Shown here: positions 1 to 6,308 of the stretch, piece after piece
Layout of the letters: every line of letters starts with the position of its first letter
Numbering within the stretch: position 1 is the first letter of the stretch
Source: Bacilli bacterium
Lineage (GTDB): Bacteria; Bacillota_I; Bacilli_A; RF39; UBA660
NCBI GenBank assembly: GCA_028703035.1
Contig: JAQVNR010000055.1
Location: forward strand, 1 to 9,040
Direction: 5' to 3'
DNA length: 9,040 nucleotides
Notes under the pieces: model-generated
The model's database searches: none
Told to the model about the DNA's origin: nothing
The model's input: only the letters and a program-made list of their open reading frames with translations
Translations under genes and position numbers: made by a program

Positions 1-440
1 TTGGTAATACCTAATCTTACTACTTTAGATTCATATGCTTCGATTTTGTCTGTTACTGGATCAGTTGTTCTTGTTGAGTATTCGACTAATAAGTTTTCTG
101 GTGTTTCTTCCATTAAAGAATCACAATTTTCTGTACTACATACTTCATAGATTAGTTCATATTGTGAGTCTACTGAATTAAGTGAGTTTATAATAATAGT
201 TGCTATAGTTTCTTCATTTGCTGGAACAGATATTATTCTTGTTTCTTGGCCATTAATTTTTAAGTTATAATTCATATCTGCAACTTTTATATTAGCAAAA
301 TCTTTTTTACTACTACTTGTAAATTCACTAAAAGCTATAGTTGATATAATAGCAAATAATACAATGCAAACATAAGTAGCAAGTAACATAAATCTTTTAC
401 TTGACATTACTTTATATATATTTTTTAAAACCTTCTTCAT
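1..440 (-). CDS. Membrane-anchored (probably surface) protein of unknown function, 3' end outside window
   Basis: Reading the minus strand from ATG at 440-438 gives 146 codons with no stop before the window edge, so only the N-terminal part is present. It starts MKKVLKNIYKVMSSKR, a strongly basic stretch, followed by one hydrophobic helix (about residues 17-38). This looks like an N-in signal anchor or uncleaved signal peptide. The rest is polar and Thr/Ser/Glu-rich with two nearby cysteines (VCSTENC), consistent with an extracytoplasmic domain. A Shine-Dalgarno-like GAAAGGG lies just upstream at about 448-454, and a good sigma-A-type promoter precedes it. I do not recognise the family. A surface adhesin, a pilin-like protein or a substrate of a secretion system are all possible, and none is shown by the sequence. 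The frame, start and membrane anchor are solid; the function is open. Confidence 0.8.
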   Translation of the reverse strand, partial: MKKVLKNIYKVMSSKRFMLLATYVCIVLFAIISTIAFSEFTSSSKKDFANIKVADMNYNLKINGQETRIISVPANEETIATIIINSLNSVDSQYELIYEVCSTENCDSLMEETPENLLVEYSTRTTDPVTDKIEAYESKVVRLGIT

Positions 441-461
441 AATAATGCCCTTTCAATATCT

Positions 462-481
462 TATTATATTATATTATATTA
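462..481. repeat. Short tandem repeat, TATTA x4
   Basis: Four perfect copies of TATTA run from 462 to 481 between the divergent genes at 440 (-) and 558 (+). The repeat supplies the -10 hexamer of the minus-strand promoter. A change in copy number would alter the 5' leader length but would recreate a TATAAT at the same spacing from the -35 box. Confidence 0.6.
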
Positions 482-496
482 TTTAATCTATTGCAA
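468..496 (-). promoter_or_regulatory. Sigma-A-type promoter for the membrane-anchored protein gene
   Basis: On the minus strand, TTGCAA (496-491) is followed by exactly 17 bases and then a perfect TATAAT (473-468), placing the transcript start roughly 20 bases before the ATG at 440. The -10 box lies inside a pentamer repeat (TATTA x4, 462-481), which creates three overlapping TATAAT hexamers at 5-base steps. Only the middle one has 17-base spacing from TTGCAA. Confidence 0.6.
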
Positions 497-509
497 GACA
501 AAGTGCAAT
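490..509. promoter_or_regulatory. Candidate operator: ATTGCA-N8-TGCAAT dyad
   Basis: ATTGCA (490-495) and TGCAAT (504-509) form a perfect 6-bp inverted repeat with an 8-base spacer. The left arm covers the -35 box of the leftward promoter, so a bound protein would block it. The adjacent rightward gene encodes a ribbon-helix-helix-like protein, a fold that often binds short dyads and regulates itself. The binding role is inference. Confidence 0.35.
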
Positions 510-557
510 GCATACTTTAAAGGCAAATTGTAATACCATGGTTATAGAGGCAATGTT

Positions 558-740
558 ATGGCATTTAAACTTAATACTAATAAAATAGAAACTGAAAATA
601 AAACGATTAGATTCCCTATTCTTCTTATTAATCAAATAGAAGATGAAATTCATGAAAAAGATATTTTTTTTTCAAGATTTGTTATTCAGGCTTGTGAATA
701 TGCTTTAGAAAATATGGAATCTGATAATAAAACAGATTAA
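558..740 (+). CDS. Small ribbon-helix-helix-like protein (YlcI/YnfO- or CopG/Arc-like)
   Basis: This is a 60-residue protein with ATG at 558 and an AGAGG ribosome binding site at 546-550, spaced 7 bases. A basic/polar N-terminus leads into KTIRFP (about residues 15-20), the expected single beta-strand of a ribbon-helix-helix dimer. It is followed by helix A (LLINQIEDEIHE), a turn, and helix B (FSRFVIQACEYALENM). This strand-helix-helix pattern and size match small RHH proteins, including those annotated YlcI/YnfO-like. Such proteins act as DNA-binding dimers, as antitoxins or as autoregulators. No toxin gene is adjacent: the left neighbour is a divergent membrane protein and the right is convergent uvrC, which overlaps by 4 bases (737-740). 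The fold call is by pattern, and the target is unknown. Confidence 0.7.
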   Translation: MAFKLNTNKIETENKTIRFPILLINQIEDEIHEKDIFFSRFVIQACEYALENMESDNKTD

Positions 741-755
741 TTTTTAATCTGTTTT
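729..755. terminator. Bidirectional intrinsic terminator shared by the RHH gene and uvrC
   Basis: AAAACAGATTAA (729-740) and TTAATCTGTTTT (744-755) form a perfect 12-bp stem with a 3-base loop. The A-rich and T-rich ends of the arms give U-rich sequence in the transcripts of both directions. The stem contains the stop codons of both converging genes, which overlap at 737-740. Confidence 0.7.
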
Positions 756-2500
756 AAATAGTTATATAAGTTTTCGGCTATTTTTATAGGTAAATATTTA
801 TTTAGTTCTTTAATACTTTTTTCTTGCATATTTTTTACACTTCCAAAGGCTTTTATTAGATCTTTTTTTCTTTTTGTTCCTATTCCAGGGACATTATCAA
901 GAACTGATGAAATAGATCCTTTACTTCTGATTTGTTTATGATAGTTAATAGTATATCTATGGACTTCATCTTGGATTCTAGTTAAGTAGTGAAATAGTTT
1001 ACTTGTTTTATCTATGTTATATGCATCTAGTGTATTTCCATCTATTAAATCATTTGTTTTATGCTGATTATTTTTAACAAGTCCGCATACTTTAATATTT
1101 AAGTTTAAGCTATCTAAAACTTCTCTAGATGCTCTTATTTGGTTTATTCCTCCATCAACAATTATAAGTTCAGGAAGATTATCTTTTTCTAGTAGAGCTC
1201 GATAATATCTTCGATAAATTACTTCTTTCATTGTCTGATAATCATCATTTTTATCAAGTAATATTTTATATTTACGATATTTATTTTTAGCTGGGACTCC
1301 ATCAATGAAAACAACCATTCCTGAGACAGAGAAAGATCCAAAGAGGTTTGAATTATCAAATACATCTATTCTAGTAATATTAATTCCTAATAGTGCTGAT
1401 AGTTCATCATTAGCGCCTTTGGTTCTTTCTAGTTTAAGCACAGCTTTTTTAAAGTTGTTTTCATGATTTACTTTTGCATTTTCTTTAGCCATTAATAAAA
1501 GTTTTCTTTTTTTACCACGACTAGCAGTTAGTACTTTAGTTAGAGTAATATTATTAAGATTATCTAAATTTATTTCATTAGGAAGATATATTTCTTTAGG
1601 TTTTTCATTTTTTTGATAAAATAAAGCAATATATGTTTCTAGTTCTTCTAAATAGTTATCTGTTACCATAAATATATCATTAAATGTTCCAATTAGTTTA
1701 CCGTTTCTAATAAATAGTATTTCAATAGTTAAATAACCATTATTAAAATAATAATTAATAACATCCATATCTTCTTTATCTAAAAACTCTACTTTTTGTT
1801 TTTCTAAAATTACTTCAATAAACTTCAGTTCATTTTTTAGTTCTAAGGCTAGTTCATAATTCATTTCTTTTGAGTAATAATCTATTTTTTCAAGTAGTTT
1901 ATTTTTAATAATATCTTCATTACCTCTTAAAAATGATAATATTTCTTTTTCCATAGTTAGTATTTCTTCTTTGGGTATTTTTTTAACGCAGTATCCTAAA
2001 CATTCATGAATATGATAATAAAGACATACTTCTTTAGGAAGGTTATTACATTTCTTTAAAGGATATAATCTATTTATTAAATTTACTATTCTTCTTGCTG
2101 CATATGAATTTACATATGGACCAAATAAAACTTTATCTTTATGCTTTTTAATTTTTAAATATCTAGTTACTTTAAGAGTTGGAAAAGGTTTCTTTTGATA
2201 TTCAATATAAGGATAACTTTTATCATCTTTAAGTAAAATATTATATTTAGGGTTATATTCTTTAATTAAGTTAAGTTCTAAAATAAATGCTTCTAGTTCA
2301 GTAGTTGTAATAATATATTTAAAATAAGCTATTTCACTAACCATGACTGCTGTTTTACCAGTATTAGTCATGCGAAAATAAGAACTTAAGCGTTTCTTTA
2401 AGTCTTTAGCTTTACCAATATAAATAATAATATTATTTTTATTATACATTTGGTATGAACCTGGTTTATTAGGCACTATTTGTAGTTCTTCTTTAAACAT
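737..2500 (-). CDS. uvrC: UvrABC excinuclease subunit C
   Basis: UvrC makes the dual incisions, 3' then 5' of a DNA lesion, after UvrA/UvrB damage recognition in nucleotide excision repair. With ATG at 2500 the protein is 587 residues, normal for the family. The N-terminal GIY-YIG nuclease includes GSY (14-16), IYIG (26-29), Arg37 and Glu75 in LELNLIK. A four-cysteine cluster (C151, C159, C167, C171) fits the known Fe-S site. A UVR helix pair that contacts UvrB follows at about 195-232. The RNase H-like nuclease has Asp382 (FDNSN), Asp449 (IIVDGG) and His514 (DEVHRY), and a C-terminal helix-hairpin-helix region lies at about 534-583. The frame stays open to a TTG at 2527. I prefer ATG 2500 because MFKEELQIVPNKPGSY aligns with typical UvrC starts, and the candidate -10 box (2541-2536) would put the TTG almost at the transcript start. 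No strong Shine-Dalgarno is visible. All catalytic residues look intact. Confidence 0.96.
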   Translation of the reverse strand: MFKEELQIVPNKPGSYQMYNKNNIIIYIGKAKDLKKRLSSYFRMTNTGKTAVMVSEIAYFKYIITTTELEAFILELNLIKEYNPKYNILLKDDKSYPYIEYQKKPFPTLKVTRYLKIKKHKDKVLFGPYVNSYAARRIVNLINRLYPLKKCNNLPKEVCLYYHIHECLGYCVKKIPKEEILTMEKEILSFLRGNEDIIKNKLLEKIDYYSKEMNYELALELKNELKFIEVILEKQKVEFLDKEDMDVINYYFNNGYLTIEILFIRNGKLIGTFNDIFMVTDNYLEELETYIALFYQKNEKPKEIYLPNEINLDNLNNITLTKVLTASRGKKRKLLLMAKENAKVNHENNFKKAVLKLERTKGANDELSALLGINITRIDVFDNSNLFGSFSVSGMVVFIDGVPAKNKYRKYKILLDKNDDYQTMKEVIYRRYYRALLEKDNLPELIIVDGGINQIRASREVLDSLNLNIKVCGLVKNNQHKTNDLIDGNTLDAYNIDKTSKLFHYLTRIQDEVHRYTINYHKQIRSKGSISSVLDNVPGIGTKRKKDLIKAFGSVKNMQEKSIKELNKYLPIKIAENLYNYLKQIKN

Positions 2501-2535
2501 ATCAATCACATTTATAGTATACACCAATTTTGAGT

Positions 2536-2541
2536 ATTATA
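2536..2541 (-). promoter_or_regulatory. uvrC: Candidate -10 box for uvrC
   Basis: On the minus strand a perfect TATAAT occurs at 2541-2536, about 36 bases before the ATG at 2500. No convincing -35 hexamer is present at 17 bases (CATCAC there), so this is supported by the -10 only. Confidence 0.4.
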
Positions 2542-2544
2542 GTG

Positions 2545-2550
2545 TATAAT
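2545..2550 (+). promoter_or_regulatory. Candidate -10 box for the yigZ-like / membrane protein pair
   Basis: A perfect TATAAT on the plus strand lies 19 bases before the ATG at 2570, nearly back-to-back with the leftward uvrC -10 box. The two promoters would overlap and probably compete for polymerase. A clear -35 is not seen. Confidence 0.35.
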
Positions 2551-2569
2551 TATAGATGGTGATGCAAAA

Positions 2570-2917
2570 ATGATTTTACTTAGTACTTCAATAATAGAAG
2601 AGAAGAAAAGTAAATTTTATGGTTATTTATATAAACTTGAGAGTATTGATGAAGTAAAAGATATTTTAAATAATTTAAAAAAAGAACATAAAAAAGCGGT
2701 TCACTTTCCCTATGCTTATAAATATTTAAATAGCGCGAGTAAGACTGATGATAAAGAACCTAGTAATACTGCTGGTATTCAAATATTAAATGTTTTAGAA
2801 AGAAATAACCTTGAGGAGCACCTTTTAGTAATCATCAGATATTTTGGTGGTAAAAAATTAGGTGCTCCTCTCCTTCTTAGAAGTTATGCTAAATGCGCTA
2901 GGATGTGTATAAAATAA
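2570..2917 (+). CDS. YigZ/IMPACT-family protein, N-terminal domain only
   Basis: This 115-residue protein starts at ATG 2570 behind GGTGAT (2558-2563), a good anti-SD match spaced 6 bases. The sequence follows the UPF0029/IMPACT N-terminal domain: KSKFYGYL near residue 13, HFPYAY (45-50), the DDKEPSNTAG signature (60-69), and RYFGGKKLGAP (90-100). Typical bacterial YigZ/YvyE proteins are around 200 residues because a C-terminal ferredoxin-like domain (DUF1949) follows. Here the reading frame stops right after the first domain, and the next gene's ribosome binding site begins about 22 bases later, so there is no remnant of the second domain. The molecular role of the bacterial family is poorly defined; the eukaryotic relative IMPACT acts in translation control. 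It is probably co-transcribed with the membrane protein downstream. Confidence 0.85.
   Translation: MILLSTSIIEEKKSKFYGYLYKLESIDEVKDILNNLKKEHKKAVHFPYAYKYLNSASKTDDKEPSNTAGIQILNVLERNNLEEHLLVIIRYFGGKKLGAPLLLRSYAKCARMCIK
2813..2870. repeat. 11-bp perfect inverted repeat inside the yigZ-like gene
   Basis: GAGGAGCACCT (2813-2823) and AGGTGCTCCTC (2860-2870) are perfect reverse complements separated by 36 bases. They are much more GC-rich than their surroundings. No T-run follows, so it is not an ordinary terminator. It may be a mid-gene mRNA hairpin or a chance match. Confidence 0.5.
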
Positions 2918-2950
2918 AACTTTTAACATATTTTTAATTAGGTGAATATG

Positions 2951-3313
2951 ATGATTAATAAATTAATAAACTTATTTAAAGTATTGGTTATTCCTTTAGG
3001 AGTAATATTTCTTACTCCAATTATATTAACTATTTTAAATGTATTTGGACTTAAAACCTATGATATAAGTCTCTTAATAATAATGCTTATTACAGCTTTA
3101 ATTACTGGCATTATTAGTGGAAGAAAAACTGAAAAGAATGGTTATTTAAATGGGCTTATCTTAGGAGTTATTCTTTGTTTAATTATGTTTATAATTAGTT
3201 TAATATTTAAAAACACTTATAAAATAGATACTTTAATATATTATTTAATAATAATTGCCAGCTCGACTGTTGGATCAATGATTGGAATTCAAAAAACAAA
3301 TAAAAAAGACTAG
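2951..3313 (+). CDS. TIGR04086 (YrzE)-type small membrane protein
   Basis: This is a 120-residue, very hydrophobic protein with four predicted membrane helices (about 8-31, 38-56, 64-87 and 93-112) and a lysine-rich tail (KTNKKD). The central loop SGRKTEKNGYLNGLILG matches the conserved loop of the TIGR04086/YrzE family of Bacillota membrane proteins, whose function is not established. The open frame extends to a GTG at 2942, but that GTG is part of the Shine-Dalgarno AGGTGA (2940-2945). ATG 2951 has the best spacing (5 bases) and is taken as the start. The gap to the yigZ-like gene is 33 bases with no terminator, suggesting an operon. In Bacillus, yrzE lies in the same neighbourhood as comN, spoVB, rel and dtd, which supports the assignment. 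The last nine codons lie in the long palindromic terminator. Confidence 0.75.
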   Translation: MINKLINLFKVLVIPLGVIFLTPIILTILNVFGLKTYDISLLIIMLITALITGIISGRKTEKNGYLNGLILGVILCLIMFIISLIFKNTYKIDTLIYYLIIIASSTVGSMIGIQKTNKKD

Positions 3314-3342
3314 TTTTAGTCTTTTTTATTTGTTTTTTGAAT
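3287..3342. terminator. Long bidirectional terminator (26-bp perfect stem) between yrzE-like gene and dtd
   Basis: The arms at 3287-3312 and 3317-3342 are perfect reverse complements over 26 bp with a 4-base loop (GTTT). The arms carry A-runs and T-runs that give U-rich tracts in both directions. The palindrome contains the 3' codons and stop of the upstream gene (TAG 3311-3313) and the last codons and stop of dtd (TAA at 3328-3326). Confidence 0.85.
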
Positions 3343-3769
3343 CTATGATAATCGTTACCGGTCCATCATTTTCAATACTAACGAGCATATCTTCGCCAAA
3401 TATTCCTGCAAATGTTGGAACTTCTTTATTTAGTTTATCATTAAATTTTAAATATATATCTTTACTTAAATCACCACTTAAAGCATTTATATAACTAGGC
3501 CGGTTTCCATCTTTAGTATTTGCTTGCAAAGTAAACTGACTAATAGATAGTATTTCTCCTTTAATATCAATAATACTTTTATTCATAACTCCAGATTCAT
3601 CATCAAAAACTCTTAAGTTTAAAATTTTTCTAACTAAATAGTTTAAATCATCATCGGTATCATCTTTAGCTATTCCAACTAGAATAATAAAACCTTTTTT
3701 TATTTTATTAATTATTTTATTATTAACTGAAACACTACTTGTTTTACATCTTTGAATAACTACTCTCAT
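3326..3769 (-). CDS. dtd: D-aminoacyl-tRNA deacylase (DTD)
   Basis: DTD hydrolyses D-amino acids (and glycine mischarged on tRNA-Ala) from tRNA, acting as a cytosolic homodimer that proofreads translation. The 147-residue length is typical. Starting MRVVIQR, it has the two active-site motifs SQFTL (77-81) and the Gly-cisPro motif in NDGPVT (134-139), plus the conserved GNRPSY (88-93) and AGIFGEDM (121-128). No key residue is missing. The ATG overlaps the rel stop codon in an ATGA (3769-3766). An AGAGG ribosome binding site (3781-3777) sits inside the end of rel, spaced 7 bases, so the two are translationally coupled. The rel-dtd order is the one known in Bacillus. The gene ends in the long palindromic terminator. 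Confidence 0.97.
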   Translation of the reverse strand: MRVVIQRCKTSSVSVNNKIINKIKKGFIILVGIAKDDTDDDLNYLVRKILNLRVFDDESGVMNKSIIDIKGEILSISQFTLQANTKDGNRPSYINALSGDLSKDIYLKFNDKLNKEVPTFAGIFGEDMLVSIENDGPVTIIIDSKNK

Positions 3770-5901
3770 CTAATAACCTCTAAAACAAATTTTAATAGTT
3801 TTAGTTCTTCAATATAATTATCAAGTTCTTCATTGTTTTTTACTTTAACTATTAATTCATAATCTAGAGCTTTTCCAATATTAAATTCTTTAATACTAGT
3901 AATTGAGACATTTTTAAAACTTGCTTTTGTTACTATTTCTAAAATATGATTATTTAATGTATTAGTTTTTATCGTAAGTTTTACATCATAAAAACTATTT
4001 AAGCTCAAATTTTTATTCCAAGCTACATCTATTAAACGATCACTTTTATTTTGAACATTAGAACAATCTTTTTTATGAATGGTCACACCTTTGCCTTTGG
4101 TAACAAAACCTATTATTTCATCTCCTGGTACAGGATTGCAGCAAGCACCCATTGTTACTAAAATATTATCAGAACCGGCTACTATTACATCATTTTTATA
4201 GTTAGTTTTTGTCTCAGTTGTTTTGCAGGCTCTTGATAGCATTATATCTTGAACAGATTTTTTATCTTCAAATATTAGATTTATAATATAAACAGCAGTA
4301 TATCTAAGTGAACCTATACTTAAGAGTAGTTCATCGTAGTTGGATATTTTTAAGTCCTTTAAAACCTTATTAATATTATCGGTAGATAGTACTTCAGATA
4401 TACTTAATTTTTGTTTGCGAACTTCTTTTTCAAGTAATTCTTTTCCTCTTGTTATATAATTTTCTCGGTCTTTCTTACTAAAATAAGATTTTATTTTATT
4501 TTTAGCTTGAGATGTTTTAATAAATTTAAGCCACTGTTTACTTGGTTTAGCAGCATTGCTAGTATTAATTTTAATAATATCCCCATCATTTAACTCATAG
4601 TTAAGGGAAACGATGACATCATTTACAATAGCTCCAACAGTTTTGTCTCCTACCCCTGAATGAATTCGATAAGCAAAATCAATTGGGGTTGCCCCATTAG
4701 GAAGTTCCATAACGTCTCCTTTAGGGGTAAAAACATAAATTTGTTCTTTTAGAAATTCTTCTGTCATATTTTGAGCAAAGATTTCATCACTTTTTTCTTC
4801 GTTATTACTTTCAATAATATTTCTAAATAATTCTAGTTTTTGTTCCATAATATTTTGCATATTACTTTTATGTTCTTTATAAGACCAGTGCGATGCTATA
4901 CCATGTTCAGCTATTTCGTCCATTTCTGGAGTTCTTAACTGAACTTCAAAAATATGACCTGAGGCACCAAAAACTGTTGTATGAAGCGACTGATACATAT
5001 TTGCTTTAGGCATAGCAATAAAATCTTTAAACCTTTTCGGAATTGATCTATATTTTGAGTGAATTAAACCAATTGCTAAATAACAATCGCTTTCTGTAGG
5101 CACTATTAATCTAAGTGCTAAAATATCATAAATATCTGACCATTTTCTTCCGGTTGTAAGCTTGGTATAAATACTATAAACACTTTTTAAGCGAGTTTTT
5201 ATTTCAAATTCAATATCATGATCAATTAAAATCTCGGATATATTATTTTTCATTTCTTCTAAACTACTAGTTAAACTTTCTTTAGTTCCATCTAATTTTT
5301 CTAGTATTTCATTATATATATCTGGTTTACTATGTTTTAGACATAAATCTTCTAATTCACTTTTAATACTATTAATACCGAGTCGATGTGCGATAGGTAT
5401 TAATACTTCTATTGTTTCATTAGCTTTTTGTTTGCGCACCGCCTCATCTAGAGCATCAGCTGTTCGCATATTATGGAGTCTATCGGCAAGTTTTATAATT
5501 AAAACTCTAACATCTTTACTAATTCCAACTAATACTTTTCTTAAATAAATACTTGAAGATTCATTATAATCAGTTAATTTTAATCTTTTTAGTTTAGCTA
5601 AATTATCAATTATAATCATTACTTGAGTTCCATATTTAGCTTCTATTATTTCTAATGAAACTCCGCATTTAAGATATGTTTCGTGGATTAGTGCTGCTAC
5701 TATAGTAGTTGCATCAACATTTAAATCAGCAACTATTCCTGCTACTGTAAGAGAGTGTTCTATCTGCTCATCACCATTTTTTCTTTTTTGTCCATCATGA
5801 GCTTTTTCAGCAAATTTATAAGCATCACTAATCATTTCTAATTCAGTTTTTGTAAATTCATTTGCTACTGCTTTTTTTAAAATATATTCAATTGTGTACA
5901 T
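3766..5901 (-). CDS. rel: Long RSH protein (Rel), (p)ppGpp synthetase with a degenerate hydrolase site
   Basis: This 711-residue protein has the full RSH layout. The HD hydrolase domain spans about 25-195. The synthetase domain spans about 235-345, with YDILALRL (258-265), the bifunctional-type RFKD (290-293), MYQSLHTTV (302-310) and EVQLRT (319-324). TGS follows at about 387-448 (YVFTPKGDV, FAYRIHS), then a helical region. The zinc-finger/RIS module is at about 580-615 (ACCNPVPGDEIIGF, HKKDC), and ACT is C-terminal. RSH proteins make (p)ppGpp on starved ribosomes, and the Gram-positive form also degrades it. Here His49, His73 and Asp140 of the metal site remain. However, the usual HDxxED is HETYLK (73-78), replacing the HD Asp by Glu and the catalytic Glu-Asp pair by Leu-Lys. 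Hydrolase activity is therefore probably lost or weak, while synthetase motifs are intact. AAGGAG (5915-5910) overlaps the comN stop, spaced 8 bases from ATG. Confidence 0.95.
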   Translation of the reverse strand: MYTIEYILKKAVANEFTKTELEMISDAYKFAEKAHDGQKRKNGDEQIEHSLTVAGIVADLNVDATTIVAALIHETYLKCGVSLEIIEAKYGTQVMIIIDNLAKLKRLKLTDYNESSSIYLRKVLVGISKDVRVLIIKLADRLHNMRTADALDEAVRKQKANETIEVLIPIAHRLGINSIKSELEDLCLKHSKPDIYNEILEKLDGTKESLTSSLEEMKNNISEILIDHDIEFEIKTRLKSVYSIYTKLTTGRKWSDIYDILALRLIVPTESDCYLAIGLIHSKYRSIPKRFKDFIAMPKANMYQSLHTTVFGASGHIFEVQLRTPEMDEIAEHGIASHWSYKEHKSNMQNIMEQKLELFRNIIESNNEEKSDEIFAQNMTEEFLKEQIYVFTPKGDVMELPNGATPIDFAYRIHSGVGDKTVGAIVNDVIVSLNYELNDGDIIKINTSNAAKPSKQWLKFIKTSQAKNKIKSYFSKKDRENYITRGKELLEKEVRKQKLSISEVLSTDNINKVLKDLKISNYDELLLSIGSLRYTAVYIINLIFEDKKSVQDIMLSRACKTTETKTNYKNDVIVAGSDNILVTMGACCNPVPGDEIIGFVTKGKGVTIHKKDCSNVQNKSDRLIDVAWNKNLSLNSFYDVKLTIKTNTLNNHILEIVTKASFKNVSITSIKEFNIGKALDYELIVKVKNNEELDNYIEELKLLKFVLEVIR

Positions 5902-5913
5902 TAAACGTGCTCC

Positions 5914-6210
5914 TTATAATAAATAATCATCTTGACTATTTTTTTCTTTCTCTACTCTATTTTTAATAATATCCACCATATAATTTTCTAAATCAGAATT
6001 AGGAGTTGATAATATATCATTTACCATCTCACCTAAAGTTAAATCTTTAGAATCTAACCAATAATATTTTTTTAAATATCGCCAAATATTATGTTTAGCA
6101 ATATATTTTATATTATTTCTTTTAAGCTCATTTACTTTTGCAGTAAGAGCTGGTTCTAATTTCGAATATAAATCTTCTTGTGATTCAATATTAAATTGTT
6201 GTGTAGACAT
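5914..6210 (-). CDS. comN: ComN-like post-transcriptional regulator
   Basis: This 98-residue cytosolic protein is the same size as Bacillus subtilis ComN (YrzD) and is placed next to a spoVB-like gene as in that organism. It is acidic to neutral and mostly helical. A central conserved-looking block, IWRYLKKYYWLDSKDLTLGEMVNDIL (two separate parts: IWRYLKKYYW about 42-51, then LTLGEMV), fits the family Post_transc_reg. In B. subtilis ComN has been linked to post-transcriptional control of comG mRNA, but no competence genes are visible here and the role may differ. ATG 6210 is preceded by AGGAAG (6223-6218), spaced 7 bases. It is the first gene of a comN-rel-dtd operon: rel starts 12 bases after its stop, and the rel ribosome binding site overlaps that stop. 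The family call rests on size, pattern and neighbourhood. Confidence 0.75.
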   Translation of the reverse strand: MSTQQFNIESQEDLYSKLEPALTAKVNELKRNNIKYIAKHNIWRYLKKYYWLDSKDLTLGEMVNDILSTPNSDLENYMVDIIKNRVEKEKNSQDDYLL

Positions 6211-6277
6211 TTTTCGTCTTCCTTTCCTTATTACAGAACTACTCTTATAAATATATTTAACTGTTTTTCATATATTT

Positions 6278-6306
6278 ATTATATAACAAAATTTAAGTTT
6301 TTTAAA
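6278..6306 (-). promoter_or_regulatory. Candidate promoter of the comN-rel-dtd operon
   Basis: On the minus strand TTTAAA (6306-6301), 17 bases, then a perfect TATAAT (6283-6278). The start would be near 6271, leaving a leader of about 60 bases before comN. The -35 is a 4-of-6 match, and the whole 6211-6308 gap is very AT-rich, so alternatives exist. No riboswitch-like structure is seen in the gap. Confidence 0.4.
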
Positions 6307-6308
6307 GG

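Noticed and set aside
2501..2527. TTG start giving a nine-residue longer UvrC
   Set aside because: Family alignment favours ATG 2500, and the predicted transcript start would leave almost no leader before the TTG.
2942..2950. GTG start for the yrzE-like gene
   Set aside because: The GTG is part of the AGGTGA ribosome binding site for ATG 2951.
3282..3494. 70-residue plus-strand open frame
   Set aside because: It lies mostly antisense to dtd, has no ribosome binding site, and both DTD motifs and the rel-dtd coupling show the minus strand is coding.
3766..3768. TGA read as Trp (Mycoplasma code)
   Set aside because: The rel TGA falls at the expected end of the ACT domain in an ATGA coupling to dtd, and Trp in rel is TGG where checked.
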